Part shown: in pieces, positions 48,203 to 56,960 of the stretch
How positions within the stretch are numbered: the stretch's first letter is position 1
Layout: each line of letters begins with the position of its first letter
NCBI RefSeq assembly: GCF_002900965.1
Contig: NZ_PJOM01000001.1
Span: 558,001 to 622,000 of the forward strand
Reading direction: 5' to 3'
DNA: 64,000 nucleotides
Origin: Pseudotabrizicola formosa
Lineage (GTDB): Bacteria > Pseudomonadota > Alphaproteobacteria > Rhodobacterales > Rhodobacteraceae
Notes under the pieces: generated by a model
Seen by the model: only the letters and a program-made list of their open reading frames with translations
Databases searched by the model: none
What the model was told of the DNA's origin: nothing
Made by a program: the position numbers and the translations under genes

Positions 48203-49206
48203 CAGAACGTCGCGGCCGGGCAGGTGTCGTCTGTGCGATAGTCATGCACCACCAGCGCGCCCGACTTGATCTGTTCGGCGGCAGCGTCCACGGTGGCCTG
48301 CATCTCGGCGGTGACCAGTTCGGCGTTGTTTTCGTCCATCGCATAGCCAACACCGTCTGACGCAAGGTTCAGCGCCTGTGTGGTGGTGTCCAGCTCTGCG
48401 CCTTGCATCATCGAGTTGTAAACCGCCACATCCACCCGCTTGAGCATCGAGGTCAGTACCGAGCCGGGGTGCAGGTGGTTCTGGTTGCTGTCCACGCCGA
48501 TGGACAGGATGCCTTCGTCCGCTGCCGCTTGCAGGACGCCCAGACCGGTGCCGCCTGCGGCTGCAAAGATCACGTCCGAGCCTTGCGATTTCTGGGCCTT
48601 GGCCAGTTCCGACCCCTTGACCGGATCGTTCCAGGCCGCTGGGGTGGTGCCGGTCATGTTCGAGATGAACTTGATGTCAGGGTTCACCGCGACCGCGCCC
48701 TGTGCAAAGCCACAGGCAAAGTTGCGGATCAGCGGAATGTCCATGCCGCCGACAAAGCTGACGGTTCCAGTCTTCGACGCAAGCGCCGCCATCATGCCGA
48801 CCAGATACGATCCTTCATGCTCGGCAAAGCCGATGGTCAGAACGTTTGGATGCTCTGCCGGGTCAACCCAGCCGTCGATCGTTACAAACTTGGTGTCGGG
48901 AAAGTCCTTGGACACGGTGGCAATCGGGTCCGACATGCCAAAACCGGTGGTGACAATCGGGTTCGACCCGGCTTCGGCCAAACGACGCAGGGCCTGCTCG
49001 CGCTGCGCCTCGTTCTGCATCTCGATTTCCTTGTAGGTCCCGCCGGTTTCCTTGGCCCAGCGCTCTGCGCCGTTGAAGGCAGCCTCGTTGAAGGACTTGT
49101 CGAACTTGCCGCCCAGATCGTAAATCAGTGCCGGTTCCGCAGCGGCTGCGCCGGCCGTCAGGGCAAGCGCACCGGCTGCGCCCAAAAGGTGTTTCATCAT
49201 GGTCAT
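48202..49206 (-). CDS. BMP-family ABC transporter substrate-binding protein (purine nucleosides)
   Basis: A 334-residue periplasmic binding protein with signal peptide MTMMKHLLGAAGALALTAG...AAAA. The Bmp (PnrA/TmpC) fold is recognisable from IYDLGGKFDKSFNEAAFNGAERW, GFGMSDPI, TIGFAEHEGSYLVGMMAAL and ADEGILSIGVDSNQNHLHPGSVLTS (each part of a longer conserved run). There is no lipobox, so the protein is soluble. ATG 49206 has GGGAGAG upstream. PnrA-type proteins bind purine nucleosides, consistent with punA at the end of the operon. Confidence 0.92.
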   Translation of the reverse strand: MTMMKHLLGAAGALALTAGAAAAEPALIYDLGGKFDKSFNEAAFNGAERWAKETGGTYKEIEMQNEAQREQALRRLAEAGSNPIVTTGFGMSDPIATVSKDFPDTKFVTIDGWVDPAEHPNVLTIGFAEHEGSYLVGMMAALASKTGTVSFVGGMDIPLIRNFACGFAQGAVAVNPDIKFISNMTGTTPAAWNDPVKGSELAKAQKSQGSDVIFAAAGGTGLGVLQAAADEGILSIGVDSNQNHLHPGSVLTSMLKRVDVAVYNSMMQGAELDTTTQALNLASDGVGYAMDENNAELVTAEMQATVDAAAEQIKSGALVVHDYRTDDTCPAATF

Positions 49207-49346
49207 CGAGACTCTCCCGGTTGTCATTGCGACGTTTACGTTTTTTTGCCCTGGGCTGTCCGCAGATACGAAAGCCTGAGGTCGTCGTCAATTTAGGTCA
49301 GTGTCGTGACAAAGGGTCAAGTGCCATTTGAAAGGCGTCGTGCGAG

Positions 49347-49366
49347 ATTTGATCTTTCGATCAAAT
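49347..49366. promoter_or_regulatory. inverted repeat upstream of the nucleoside transporter operon
   Basis: ATTTGATC-TTTC-GATCAAAT, an 8-4-8 perfect dyad 141-160 bases upstream of the binding-protein gene. It is about 33 bases beyond the 3' end of rimI in the other reading direction (both genes run leftwards), so it is well placed as the operator or promoter region of the operon. Confidence 0.55.
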
Positions 49367-49398
49367 TCAAGGCGATCCACATCAGGCATAACGCTGCG

Positions 49399-49812
49399 TC
49401 ACAGAGCCCGTGACAGAACAAGCGCATCATCGCGCCTCCCATCTGCCGCTGTGTAATAGGCTTTTCTGCGCCCCTTCAGAATGAAACCGGCGCGTTCATA
49501 GAGCCTGATGGCCGGGGCGTTGCCTGCTGCAACCTCCAGAAACGCGGTTGTGGCTGTTCGCACCTTTGCAGTGTTCAAGAAACCTTGAACGAGCCTGCCG
49601 CCAAGGCCCCTGCCTTGCGCTGCGGGCAGAACCGCCAGCGTCAGCAGCTCCGCCTCTCCGGCAACCGCGCGGCCCAGCAGAAAGCCACCCGATTCGGACA
49701 ACAGAAAGACATGCGGACTGTCCAAGAGCGACCGGATCTCGGGGGCAGACCAAGGGCGGGGCAGGGTGAAGCAGGCGGCATGGATCGACGCCAACTCTGC
49801 CACCTCAGGCAT
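49399..49812 (-). CDS. rimI: ribosomal protein S18-alanine N-acetyltransferase (RimI)
   Basis: A 137-residue GNAT enzyme. AELLTLAVLPAAQGRGLGGRLVQGFL holds the acetyl-CoA motif (QGRGLGG), and FLEVAAGNAPAIRLYERAGF the motif B typical of RimI. Acetylates the N-terminus of S18 or other proteins. Its first bases overlap the tsaB 3' end by eight bases; tsaB-rimI is a classic pair. Confidence 0.93.
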   Translation of the reverse strand: MPEVAELASIHAACFTLPRPWSAPEIRSLLDSPHVFLLSESGGFLLGRAVAGEAELLTLAVLPAAQGRGLGGRLVQGFLNTAKVRTATTAFLEVAAGNAPAIRLYERAGFILKGRRKAYYTAADGRRDDALVLSRAL

Positions 49813-50434
49813 CGAGGATCACCGGCGGCGGGTCGCTGGGTGGGGCCGCATCTGCGCCGCGCAAGTAGAACGGTGCCGGGCGCGGCTGCGGATCTTGCGC
49901 GCGGCTTGCGGCAATGCGGGCAATGGCTTCGACCATGGGCATCGCCGGGGCGACAGCGTCCCCTTCAACGTTACCCGCTGCGGAGCCTGTCACCGGTCCT
50001 GCCACGCTCAGGCCTGCAAGCGCTCGCAAGGCCGCCGGTTCCGGCCCGCCCACGCTGAAATGCTGCACATACACCTCGTCCCGCCGCGCGTCTTCCACCA
50101 CCGTGACAGGGCGTGGCAGCCCATGGGCAAGCGCTTCCAGCCGGGTCACTCCAATGGCCGGAACGCCAAGCGACAGGGCCAGCCCCCGCGCGGCCGCCAC
50201 CGATATGCGCACCCCGGTAAAGTTTCCCGGCCCGGTACCGACACCGATCGCATTCAGGTCACGCCAGCCGAGGTTAGCTTCGGCCAGCACCTCCTCCAGC
50301 AGGGGTAGCAGGCGTTCGGCCTGACCCTTGGCCATCTCTTCTCGCCGGATCAGGCAGCGGCCATCGGCCAAAAGCAAAGCGGCGGCGCAATGCGCCGCCG
50401 ATGTGTCGAATGCCAGAATGGTTTCAGGCGGCAA
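49805..50434 (-). CDS. tsaB: tRNA threonylcarbamoyladenosine biosynthesis protein TsaB
   Basis: A 209-residue ASKHA-fold protein, the non-catalytic partner of TsaD in t6A37 formation. It begins ETILAFDTSAAHCAAALL, followed by AIGVGTGPGNFTGVRISVAAARGLAL, the TsaB hallmark. The C-terminal tail is rich in Pro/Ala. It overlaps the nfuA-like gene end (upstream) by 11 bases and rimI by 8, so all three are coupled. Confidence 0.95.
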   Translation of the reverse strand: MPPETILAFDTSAAHCAAALLLADGRCLIRREEMAKGQAERLLPLLEEVLAEANLGWRDLNAIGVGTGPGNFTGVRISVAAARGLALSLGVPAIGVTRLEALAHGLPRPVTVVEDARRDEVYVQHFSVGGPEPAALRALAGLSVAGPVTGSAAGNVEGDAVAPAMPMVEAIARIAASRAQDPQPRPAPFYLRGADAAPPSDPPPVILDA

Positions 50435-50987
50435 CCGGACGCACCTCGGTCACTTCCGGGATGTAATGGCGCAGCAGGTTCTCGATCCCCATTTTCAGGG
50501 TCAGGGTCGAAGACGGGCACCCCGCGCAGGCCCCTTGCATGTGCAGATAGACCACACCGCGCTCAAAGCCGTGAAAGGTGATATCGCCACCATCCTGCGC
50601 CACGGCTGGCCGCACGCGGGTGTCAAGCAATTCCTTGATCTGGCGCACGATGTCACCATCCTCGCCGGTGTGTTCGGCATGGCCGCCCGCAGCTTTTGCT
50701 TCGCCGTCCATGACCGCAGCACCCGATTGGTAATGCTCCATGATGGCCCCAAGGATGGCGGGCTTGATGTGCTGCCAATCGGCGTCATCAGACTTCGTCA
50801 CCGTCACGAAATCGGTGCCGAAAAACACGCCGGTCACATTGCCGGTCGCAAAGATACGCTTGGCCAGCGGCGATTTCTGACCCGCTTCGGCGTTTGGAAA
50901 ATCTGCAGTGCCAAGCTCCAGCACGGTCTGTCCGGGCAGGAATTTCAGCGTGGCGGGGTTCGGGGTCGACTCGGTCTGGATGAACAT
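50424..50987 (-). CDS. NfuA/NifU-type iron-sulfur cluster carrier
   Basis: A 187-residue protein with an N-terminal Nfu_N domain (MFIQTESTPNPATLKFLPG) and a C-terminal NifU domain that has the cluster-binding pair CAGC (Cys154 and Cys157) in GACAGCPSSTLTL. It carries [4Fe-4S] clusters to targets such as lipoate synthase or aconitase. ATG 50987 is used; the frame is open 16 codons upstream without similarity. First of the nfu-tsaB-rimI string. Confidence 0.94.
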   Translation of the reverse strand: MFIQTESTPNPATLKFLPGQTVLELGTADFPNAEAGQKSPLAKRIFATGNVTGVFFGTDFVTVTKSDDADWQHIKPAILGAIMEHYQSGAAVMDGEAKAAGGHAEHTGEDGDIVRQIKELLDTRVRPAVAQDGGDITFHGFERGVVYLHMQGACAGCPSSTLTLKMGIENLLRHYIPEVTEVRPVAA

Positions 50988-51066
50988 TGGTATCTCCGAC
51001 GGTTCCACTCGGATATGGGCCCTGATGGCCAACAAGTCAACCGGAAGACCCGGTCAGACCCGGGCT

Positions 51067-51255
51067 TCAGCGGGTCTCATCCGATCCGAAATAGGCATAC
51101 ATCACGTCAAGCGGTGACAGATCGCGCAGCTTTGGCTGCGCCTGTTCGCGGACTGTCGTTGTGCAATAGTCCAGCGTCGCCCGTTCTGCGCGGTCCAGTG
51201 CGGTGACTGGCGCAGCGTATGGATAGTAGGTCTCTGGTGATCTGAGAGCGGTCAT
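51067..51255 (-). CDS. 62-residue hypothetical protein
   Basis: A small acidic, Tyr/Ala-rich protein starting MTALRSPETYYPYAAPVTALD, with one Cys at about residue 31. No membrane helix or known motif. An AGGGA sequence lies nine bases before ATG 51255. It lies upstream of the nfuA-like gene on the same strand (79-base gap). I do not recognise it; conservation in relatives would decide whether it is a gene. Confidence 0.55.
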   Translation of the reverse strand: MTALRSPETYYPYAAPVTALDRAERATLDYCTTTVREQAQPKLRDLSPLDVMYAYFGSDETR

Positions 51256-51359
51256 GGCGTAAGTCCCTTCATGCTCTCCTCCCTGCGATGGACATAAGCC
51301 TTGCTGCGGCGCAGCAAAAGACCAAAGCGCGCAACCCCGCTCTGCGCCAAGTGCAGGGG

Positions 51360-51815
51360 TCAGGTGATGCGTTCAAGCCGCTCTTTCGACATTTCACCCG
51401 GCACGATGGTTACAGGAATCGGCAAACCGCCCGCGTTCTTTGACATCTGGGTCACAAGCGGGCCGGGCCCGGATTTGTCGCTGCCGGCACCCAGCACCAG
51501 CACGCCGATGTCTTCGCTTTCATTCACCAGTTTCAGGATCTCGGTCACTGGATCGCCTTCGCGGATCACCAGATCGGGGTTCACCCCCTGCTTGTCACGC
51601 ATCCACTTGGCAAACACCTCGAAATGCGCCTCGATCCGCTCGCGCGCTTCTGCGCGCATCAGATCGGCCACACCCATCCAGTGCTGATATTCTTCTGGCG
51701 GGATGACCGAAAGGATGGTTACCCCCGCCCCGGTATGAGACGCCCGCAAGGCGGCAAAGCGCATCGCGTTCAGGCATTCCCGACTGTCGTCCAGCACGAC
51801 AAGAAACTTCCGCAT
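51360..51815 (-). CDS. universal stress protein (UspA family)
   Basis: A 151-residue UspA domain. Strand 1 MRKFLVVLDDSRECLNAM, then GVTILSVIPPEE, VLVLGAGSDKSGPG (the G-x2-G-x9-G(S/T)-like ATP-binding stretch in diverged form) and IPVTIVPGEM at the end. It may bind ATP and accumulate under stress. ATG 51815 begins the conserved domain. It lies 65 bases downstream of the Hsp70-like gene on the same strand. Confidence 0.9.
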   Translation of the reverse strand: MRKFLVVLDDSRECLNAMRFAALRASHTGAGVTILSVIPPEEYQHWMGVADLMRAEARERIEAHFEVFAKWMRDKQGVNPDLVIREGDPVTEILKLVNESEDIGVLVLGAGSDKSGPGPLVTQMSKNAGGLPIPVTIVPGEMSKERLERIT

Positions 51816-51880
51816 GATATTCTCCCCAAGCGGGCGCATCATGGCCGATGGCCGGTGGCCTCGCAAGTCTTAGCGATGCG

Positions 51881-53137
<1,257 letters not shown>

Positions 53138-53197
53138 GTTGTCCCCTGATCGCAAGCCGGCGGGCCTAAGGGGTTTGTGGCCCGCTGTAAAGACCCG

Positions 53198-53677
53198 CTA
53201 CGCCTCGGTCAGCAGGGCGGCCAGATCAAAACCCCGGTTGACCATCGCCAGCGTGCCATTGGCATCGCGGGGCCAGTCTGCCTCGGGCCGGTCGACATAC
53301 AGCTCCACGCCATTGCCATCGGGGTCGGTCAGATAGATCGCCTCGCTCACCCCATGGTCGGCCGCGCCGTCGATCGGCCAGCGCGCCTCGACCAGCCGCC
53401 TGAACACCCGCGCCAGCGCCTTGCGGTCGGGGAACAAGAAGGCGGTGTGATACAGGCCGGTATGGCCCGCAGGCGGTGGTGTGCCACCCGCACTTTCCCA
53501 AGTGTTCAGCCCGATGTGATGATGATACCCACCCGCCGCCAGAAACGCCGCCTGCGGGCCGTAGCGCTGCGTCACGCCAAAGCCCAATATGCCTGAATAG
53601 AAGGCAATGGCACGGTCAAGATCTGCCACTTTCAGGTGAACATGGCCTACGCGGGTGCCGGGGTGAATGCTGGTCAT
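53198..53677 (-). CDS. VOC-family (glyoxalase/extradiol dioxygenase fold) protein
   Basis: A 159-residue protein with two beta-alpha-beta-beta-beta modules. GHVHLKVADLDRAIAFYSGILGFGV holds the first metal-ligand His, FLAAGGYHHHIGLNTWES the next region, and AIYLTDPDGNGVELYVDRP a Glu ligand. It resembles CatE-type catechol-2,3-dioxygenase-like proteins; actual substrate unknown. The start is ATG 53677 with GGAG six bases upstream. Confidence 0.88.
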   Translation of the reverse strand: MTSIHPGTRVGHVHLKVADLDRAIAFYSGILGFGVTQRYGPQAAFLAAGGYHHHIGLNTWESAGGTPPPAGHTGLYHTAFLFPDRKALARVFRRLVEARWPIDGAADHGVSEAIYLTDPDGNGVELYVDRPEADWPRDANGTLAMVNRGFDLAALLTEA

Positions 53678-53918
53678 CTTGCGCTCCATCGGGGGAACCC
53701 CTAGGCAGGGGCTGTTTTGGCACATTATCCCGACGCGGGCCTGCGACATAGCCCCGCGACCGCACAAAGGCTGTGAGAAAAAGCCCCCCGATCCGGAGGG
53801 GACCAGACCGGGGGCAAATAGGGCGGGGCCGCATGGGGCCGGTGACGGACCCAGATGGCAGCTCAATTGGGGGACAGGCCCGCCCGTCAACTGCGACGCT
53901 AGCGCGCGATGGATTCAG
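53678..53918. other. 241-base spacer upstream of the VOC gene
   Basis: Holds the terminator of the upstream hypothetical gene (53778-53800) and the presumed VOC promoter. No further gene is apparent. Confidence 0.4.
53778..53800 (-). terminator. Rho-independent terminator of the unknown membrane-protein gene
   Basis: On the minus strand CCCTCCG / CGGGGGG with a three-base loop (one U-G pair), then C and TTTTT. It lies about 120 bases beyond the stop of the gene at 53919. Confidence 0.6.
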
Positions 53919-54971
53919 TCATGTGACACTGCGCCGCAAAGCGCGGAGCACCATTGTCTGAACAGCCCCCGCCACCATCATCGCAAGCGAGACCAGCGCC
54001 CCAATCAGCCCGGTCATCAACCCTATGGCGGTATCACTGATCCGCACCGTCGCGCGCAGCACCCTTGATTTGCCCAGCACTTCGGCCCGCGACACGGTCC
54101 GCGTGCCAAGGGCTTCGGACGCGCGGGCCAGCCGCCGCGCATCCACCGCATCATCCACCAGCGGCAGCAGATGCAGCGCCTGCACCGGCCCGGTCGCGTC
54201 GGCCACACGTCCAAGGTCGGTGACCGTTTCGGCGAGCGGGAGCAACGCATCGGTGCGCAGGAGCGCCGTCACATCCTGCGGGCTGCGCGCCTTTGGCAGA
54301 TCGGCCCAGCGGATGCCGTCGGTCACCGCGCCTGTCATCCGCGTGGTCAGCGCGGGCGACAGGCGGCCCATGCCCCGCGCCAGCCGGATCGTGGCGGTCC
54401 CTGCCTTTACCGTGGCCGAGGTGCCGCCGGTCGCCATCAGCGCGGCGGTCGCCCCCAACCCCACCACCGACAGGCCAAGGTCCAGCTGATCCACCGGCCG
54501 CCCCATGCTGTAATCGGCCCCTGCCTGCACCACGCCGCGCAAGTCTTCGACGGGTGTCAGCAAGATCGGTGCCTTGCAGATCAGCGCGGTGGACAGCGAA
54601 CAGGTGCTGATGTCCCAGATACAGGCAAGGCAATCGCCCGACAGCGCCATCACCCCCGAGTCCTCGCCCCAGGCTTGCTCATATGCGGCTGGCAGCGGAT
54701 GGCCCTGCTCCGCCGCCACCTCGGCCAGGGCTTGCAGGGCCACCCAGTTGCGCGGGTCTTCCTCTAACCGGGCATTGATCAGGTCTGACAACCGCTCGGG
54801 CGTGGCCTCGCGCGCCATCATGCGGTCGGTCAGCGCCTGAATCTCGGTAAAAGATCGGTCGATGACAGGGGAGAGGGTCGGGTTTTCGGCAATGCGCAGG
54901 CCAGACCGCAAGGTCATTGCCAGCGACCCGACCAACAGAAACAGCAAAAGCGCCCGGGACAGAACCTTCAT
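53919..54971 (-). CDS. unknown membrane protein (about 350 residues)
   Basis: I do not recognise a family. An N-terminal hydrophobic helix (SRALLLFLLVGSLAMTL) is followed by a soluble region with tetratricopeptide-like or helical character (residues about 40-110). Next come a cysteine-rich patch SGDCLACIWDISTCS with a further Cys in ALICKAP, a glycine-rich hydrophobic stretch (LDLGLSVVGLGATAALMATGG), a helical region, and a C-terminal transmembrane helix (GLMTGLIGALVSLAMMVAGAV). It is probably anchored in the inner membrane with a periplasmic disulfide-containing part. ATG 54971 is used; ATG 54983 is an alternative. It is 82 bases downstream of trpS. Confidence 0.7.
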   Translation of the reverse strand: MKVLSRALLLFLLVGSLAMTLRSGLRIAENPTLSPVIDRSFTEIQALTDRMMAREATPERLSDLINARLEEDPRNWVALQALAEVAAEQGHPLPAAYEQAWGEDSGVMALSGDCLACIWDISTCSLSTALICKAPILLTPVEDLRGVVQAGADYSMGRPVDQLDLGLSVVGLGATAALMATGGTSATVKAGTATIRLARGMGRLSPALTTRMTGAVTDGIRWADLPKARSPQDVTALLRTDALLPLAETVTDLGRVADATGPVQALHLLPLVDDAVDARRLARASEALGTRTVSRAEVLGKSRVLRATVRISDTAIGLMTGLIGALVSLAMMVAGAVQTMVLRALRRSVT

Positions 54972-55053
54972 TCTGCGCAGCATAGCGTGGCCATCGCCAG
55001 GGGCACAGCGCTTTCGCGTCAGGGTAGGGGGCGGCACAGGCCGCCCCTGAGGT

Positions 55054-56100
55054 TCAGCGCCGCGACCGGATCATGCCGGTGATGTCGTAGACCTGATCAA
55101 GGATGGGCCGGGCAATCGCCTCTGCCCGGTCAGCCCCGGTGCCAAGAATGCGGTCAATCTCGGCGGGGTCCTGCATCAACCGGTTCATCTCGCTGGTGAT
55201 CGGGGCCATCACCGAAACCGCAAGCTCTGCCAGCTTTGGCTTGAAGGTCCCGAACAAGGCTCCTGCATTCTCGACGATGACCTCCTGCGCGGTCATGCCG
55301 GCGAGGGCAGCGTAGATGTTCACCAGATTGCGCGCCTCGGGCCGGTCTTTCAGGCCGTCCAGCGTGTCTGGCAGCGGTTCTGCGTCGGTCTTGGCCTTGC
55401 GGATCTTGGTCGCAATGGCATCGGCATCATCGGTCAGATTGATGCGCGACTGATCCGACGGGTCGGATTTCGACATCTTCTTGGTGCCGTCGCGCAAGCT
55501 CATGACGCGGGTGGCCGCGCCTTCGATCAGCGGCTCTACAATGGGAAAGAACGCAACCCCGTAATCATGGTTGAACTTGGCCGCGATGTCGCGGGTCAGT
55601 TCCAGATGCTGCTTCTGATCCTCGCCCACCGGCACATGGGTGGCGTGATAGGCCATGATGTCGGCGGCCATCAGCGCGGGATAGGCGTACAGGCCCAAGG
55701 ATGCGGCTTCGGCATTCTTGCCGGCCTTGTCCTTGAACTGGGTCATGCGGTTCATCCAGCCCAGACGGGCGACGCAGTTGAAGATCCAGGCAAGCTCGGC
55801 GTGGGCCGAAACCTGCGACTGGTTGAACAGGATCGACCGCGCCGGATCGACGCCCGAGGCGATGAAGGCCGCCGCCCCTTCGCGGGTTTGCTGGCGCAGC
55901 TTGGCCGGGTCTTGCCAGACAGTGATGGCGTGCATGTCGACAAGACAGTAGATCGTCTCGATCCCCTCATCCTGCTTTTGCGCAAAGCGTTTCAGGGCCC
56001 CGAGGTAATTGCCAAGGGTCAGCCCGCCCGAGGGCTGGATGCCTGAAAAGACGCGAGGGCTGAAGGCTTGCGGCGTTTGGACCGCCGAAGGCTCTGACAT
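55054..56100 (-). CDS. trpS: tryptophan--tRNA ligase
   Basis: A 348-residue class I synthetase. The HIGH-like motif is in [19 protein letters not shown], and the KMSKS loop in [28 protein letters not shown] and [18 protein letters not shown] are substrate-binding segments. ATG 56100 ([10 protein letters not shown]) has GGAG six bases upstream. It charges tRNA-Trp; no trp attenuation structure is seen. Confidence 0.97.
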   Translation of the reverse strand: MSEPSAVQTPQAFSPRVFSGIQPSGGLTLGNYLGALKRFAQKQDEGIETIYCLVDMHAITVWQDPAKLRQQTREGAAAFIASGVDPARSILFNQSQVSAHAELAWIFNCVARLGWMNRMTQFKDKAGKNAEAASLGLYAYPALMAADIMAYHATHVPVGEDQKQHLELTRDIAAKFNHDYGVAFFPIVEPLIEGAATRVMSLRDGTKKMSKSDPSDQSRINLTDDADAIATKIRKAKTDAEPLPDTLDGLKDRPEARNLVNIYAALAGMTAQEVIVENAGALFGTFKPKLAELAVSVMAPITSEMNRLMQDPAEIDRILGTGADRAEAIARPILDQVYDITGMIRSRR

Positions 56101-56187
56101 GGTCGTCTCCATCTGGATAAAGCAATCTGGCTGGCGTAATCCATGGTCACGGGGGCGTCAATCGCGCAGGCCCCGCAGGAGAGCCCG

Positions 56188-56874
56188 ATGCAAGACATGA
56201 ATGCCGCCCCGCTGAACCCGCTGCCGCTGGTGGTCTGGGCGCTGGCTTTGCCGATGATCGCGATGGAACTGGTGCTTGCCGCCGCCGGGGCCGGGCTGAT
56301 CGGCGGACCGGAGGGAATTGGCTGGCGCTTGCAAGTGCTGGAAGGGTATTCCTTCTGGCCTGAGCAGATGCGGTACTTGCTGGAGACCGGGCAGTACCCG
56401 CTTGATGGGATGCACCGGCTGGTGACCTACCCGTTCGTGCATGGCAATCTGACCCATGTGGTCTTTGCTGTCGTCATCCTGCTGGCGCTGGGCAAGATGG
56501 TCGGGGAGGTGTTCCGCTGGTGGGCGGTGCTTTTGGTGTTCTTCACCTCGGCCATCGTGGGGGCCATGGTCTACACCCTTGTGCTGCCGGGGGTGCAGGC
56601 GCCGCTGATCGGGGGGTATCCGGCGGTCTATGGGTTGATCGGGGGGTTCACCTTTTTGCTCTGGGTCAACCTTGCGGCGGTGGGGGCCAACAAGTACCGG
56701 GCCTTCACGCTGATCGGGTTCCTGCTGGCGTTCCAGCTTTTGTTCGGGCTGTTGTTTGGCGGGGGCTATGAATGGGTGGCCGACCTGACCGGGTTTGCGA
56801 CCGGGTTCGTCCTGTCTTTCCTGGTCAGTCCGGGCGGTTGGGGGCGGGTGCTGGAGAAGGTGCGGCAGCGCTAG
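56188..56874 (+). CDS. rhomboid-like membrane protein lacking the catalytic dyad
   Basis: A 228-residue protein with six transmembrane helices in rhomboid order. The TM2 region VTYPFVHGNLTHVVF keeps the conserved His (85 and 90), but the helper Asn is Ala94. The position of the GxSG catalytic serine reads IGGYPAVYGLIGG (141-153) with no serine. The region of the catalytic His (usually AHxGG) reads VADLTGFATG (about 197-206). The protein should therefore be an inactive rhomboid (pseudoprotease), with possible chaperone or binding roles as for iRhoms/derlins. ATG 56188 has GGAGAG upstream. It is divergent from trpS. Confidence 0.85.
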   Translation: MQDMNAAPLNPLPLVVWALALPMIAMELVLAAAGAGLIGGPEGIGWRLQVLEGYSFWPEQMRYLLETGQYPLDGMHRLVTYPFVHGNLTHVVFAVVILLALGKMVGEVFRWWAVLLVFFTSAIVGAMVYTLVLPGVQAPLIGGYPAVYGLIGGFTFLLWVNLAAVGANKYRAFTLIGFLLAFQLLFGLLFGGGYEWVADLTGFATGFVLSFLVSPGGWGRVLEKVRQR

Positions 56875-56913
56875 CTTCCCCCTGTGTTACGGGGAGGAAG
56901 GCACAATGAAACC

Positions 56914-56947
56914 AAAGGCTTGCCTTTTGACTTTAAGGAAGCCTTAA
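56914..56947. repeat. stem-loops between the rhomboid-like gene and murJ
   Basis: AAAGG-CTTG-CCTTT followed by T (56914-56928) and TTAAGG-AAG-CCTTAA (56933-56947). They sit between convergent genes and could act as weak shared terminators. Confidence 0.35.
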
Positions 56948-56960
56948 CCTTTGCCCCCGG

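Noticed and set aside
49347-49366. Possible FNR box upstream of the nucleoside transporter operon
   Set aside because: TTGAT and ATCAA are separated by six bases, not the four required by FNR; the perfect 8-4-8 dyad suggests another regulator.
56933-56947. TTAA-N7-TTAAC, matching the CtrA consensus
   Set aside because: It lies between two convergent 3' ends, not at a promoter, and is better explained as the arms of a TTAAGG/CCTTAA stem-loop.
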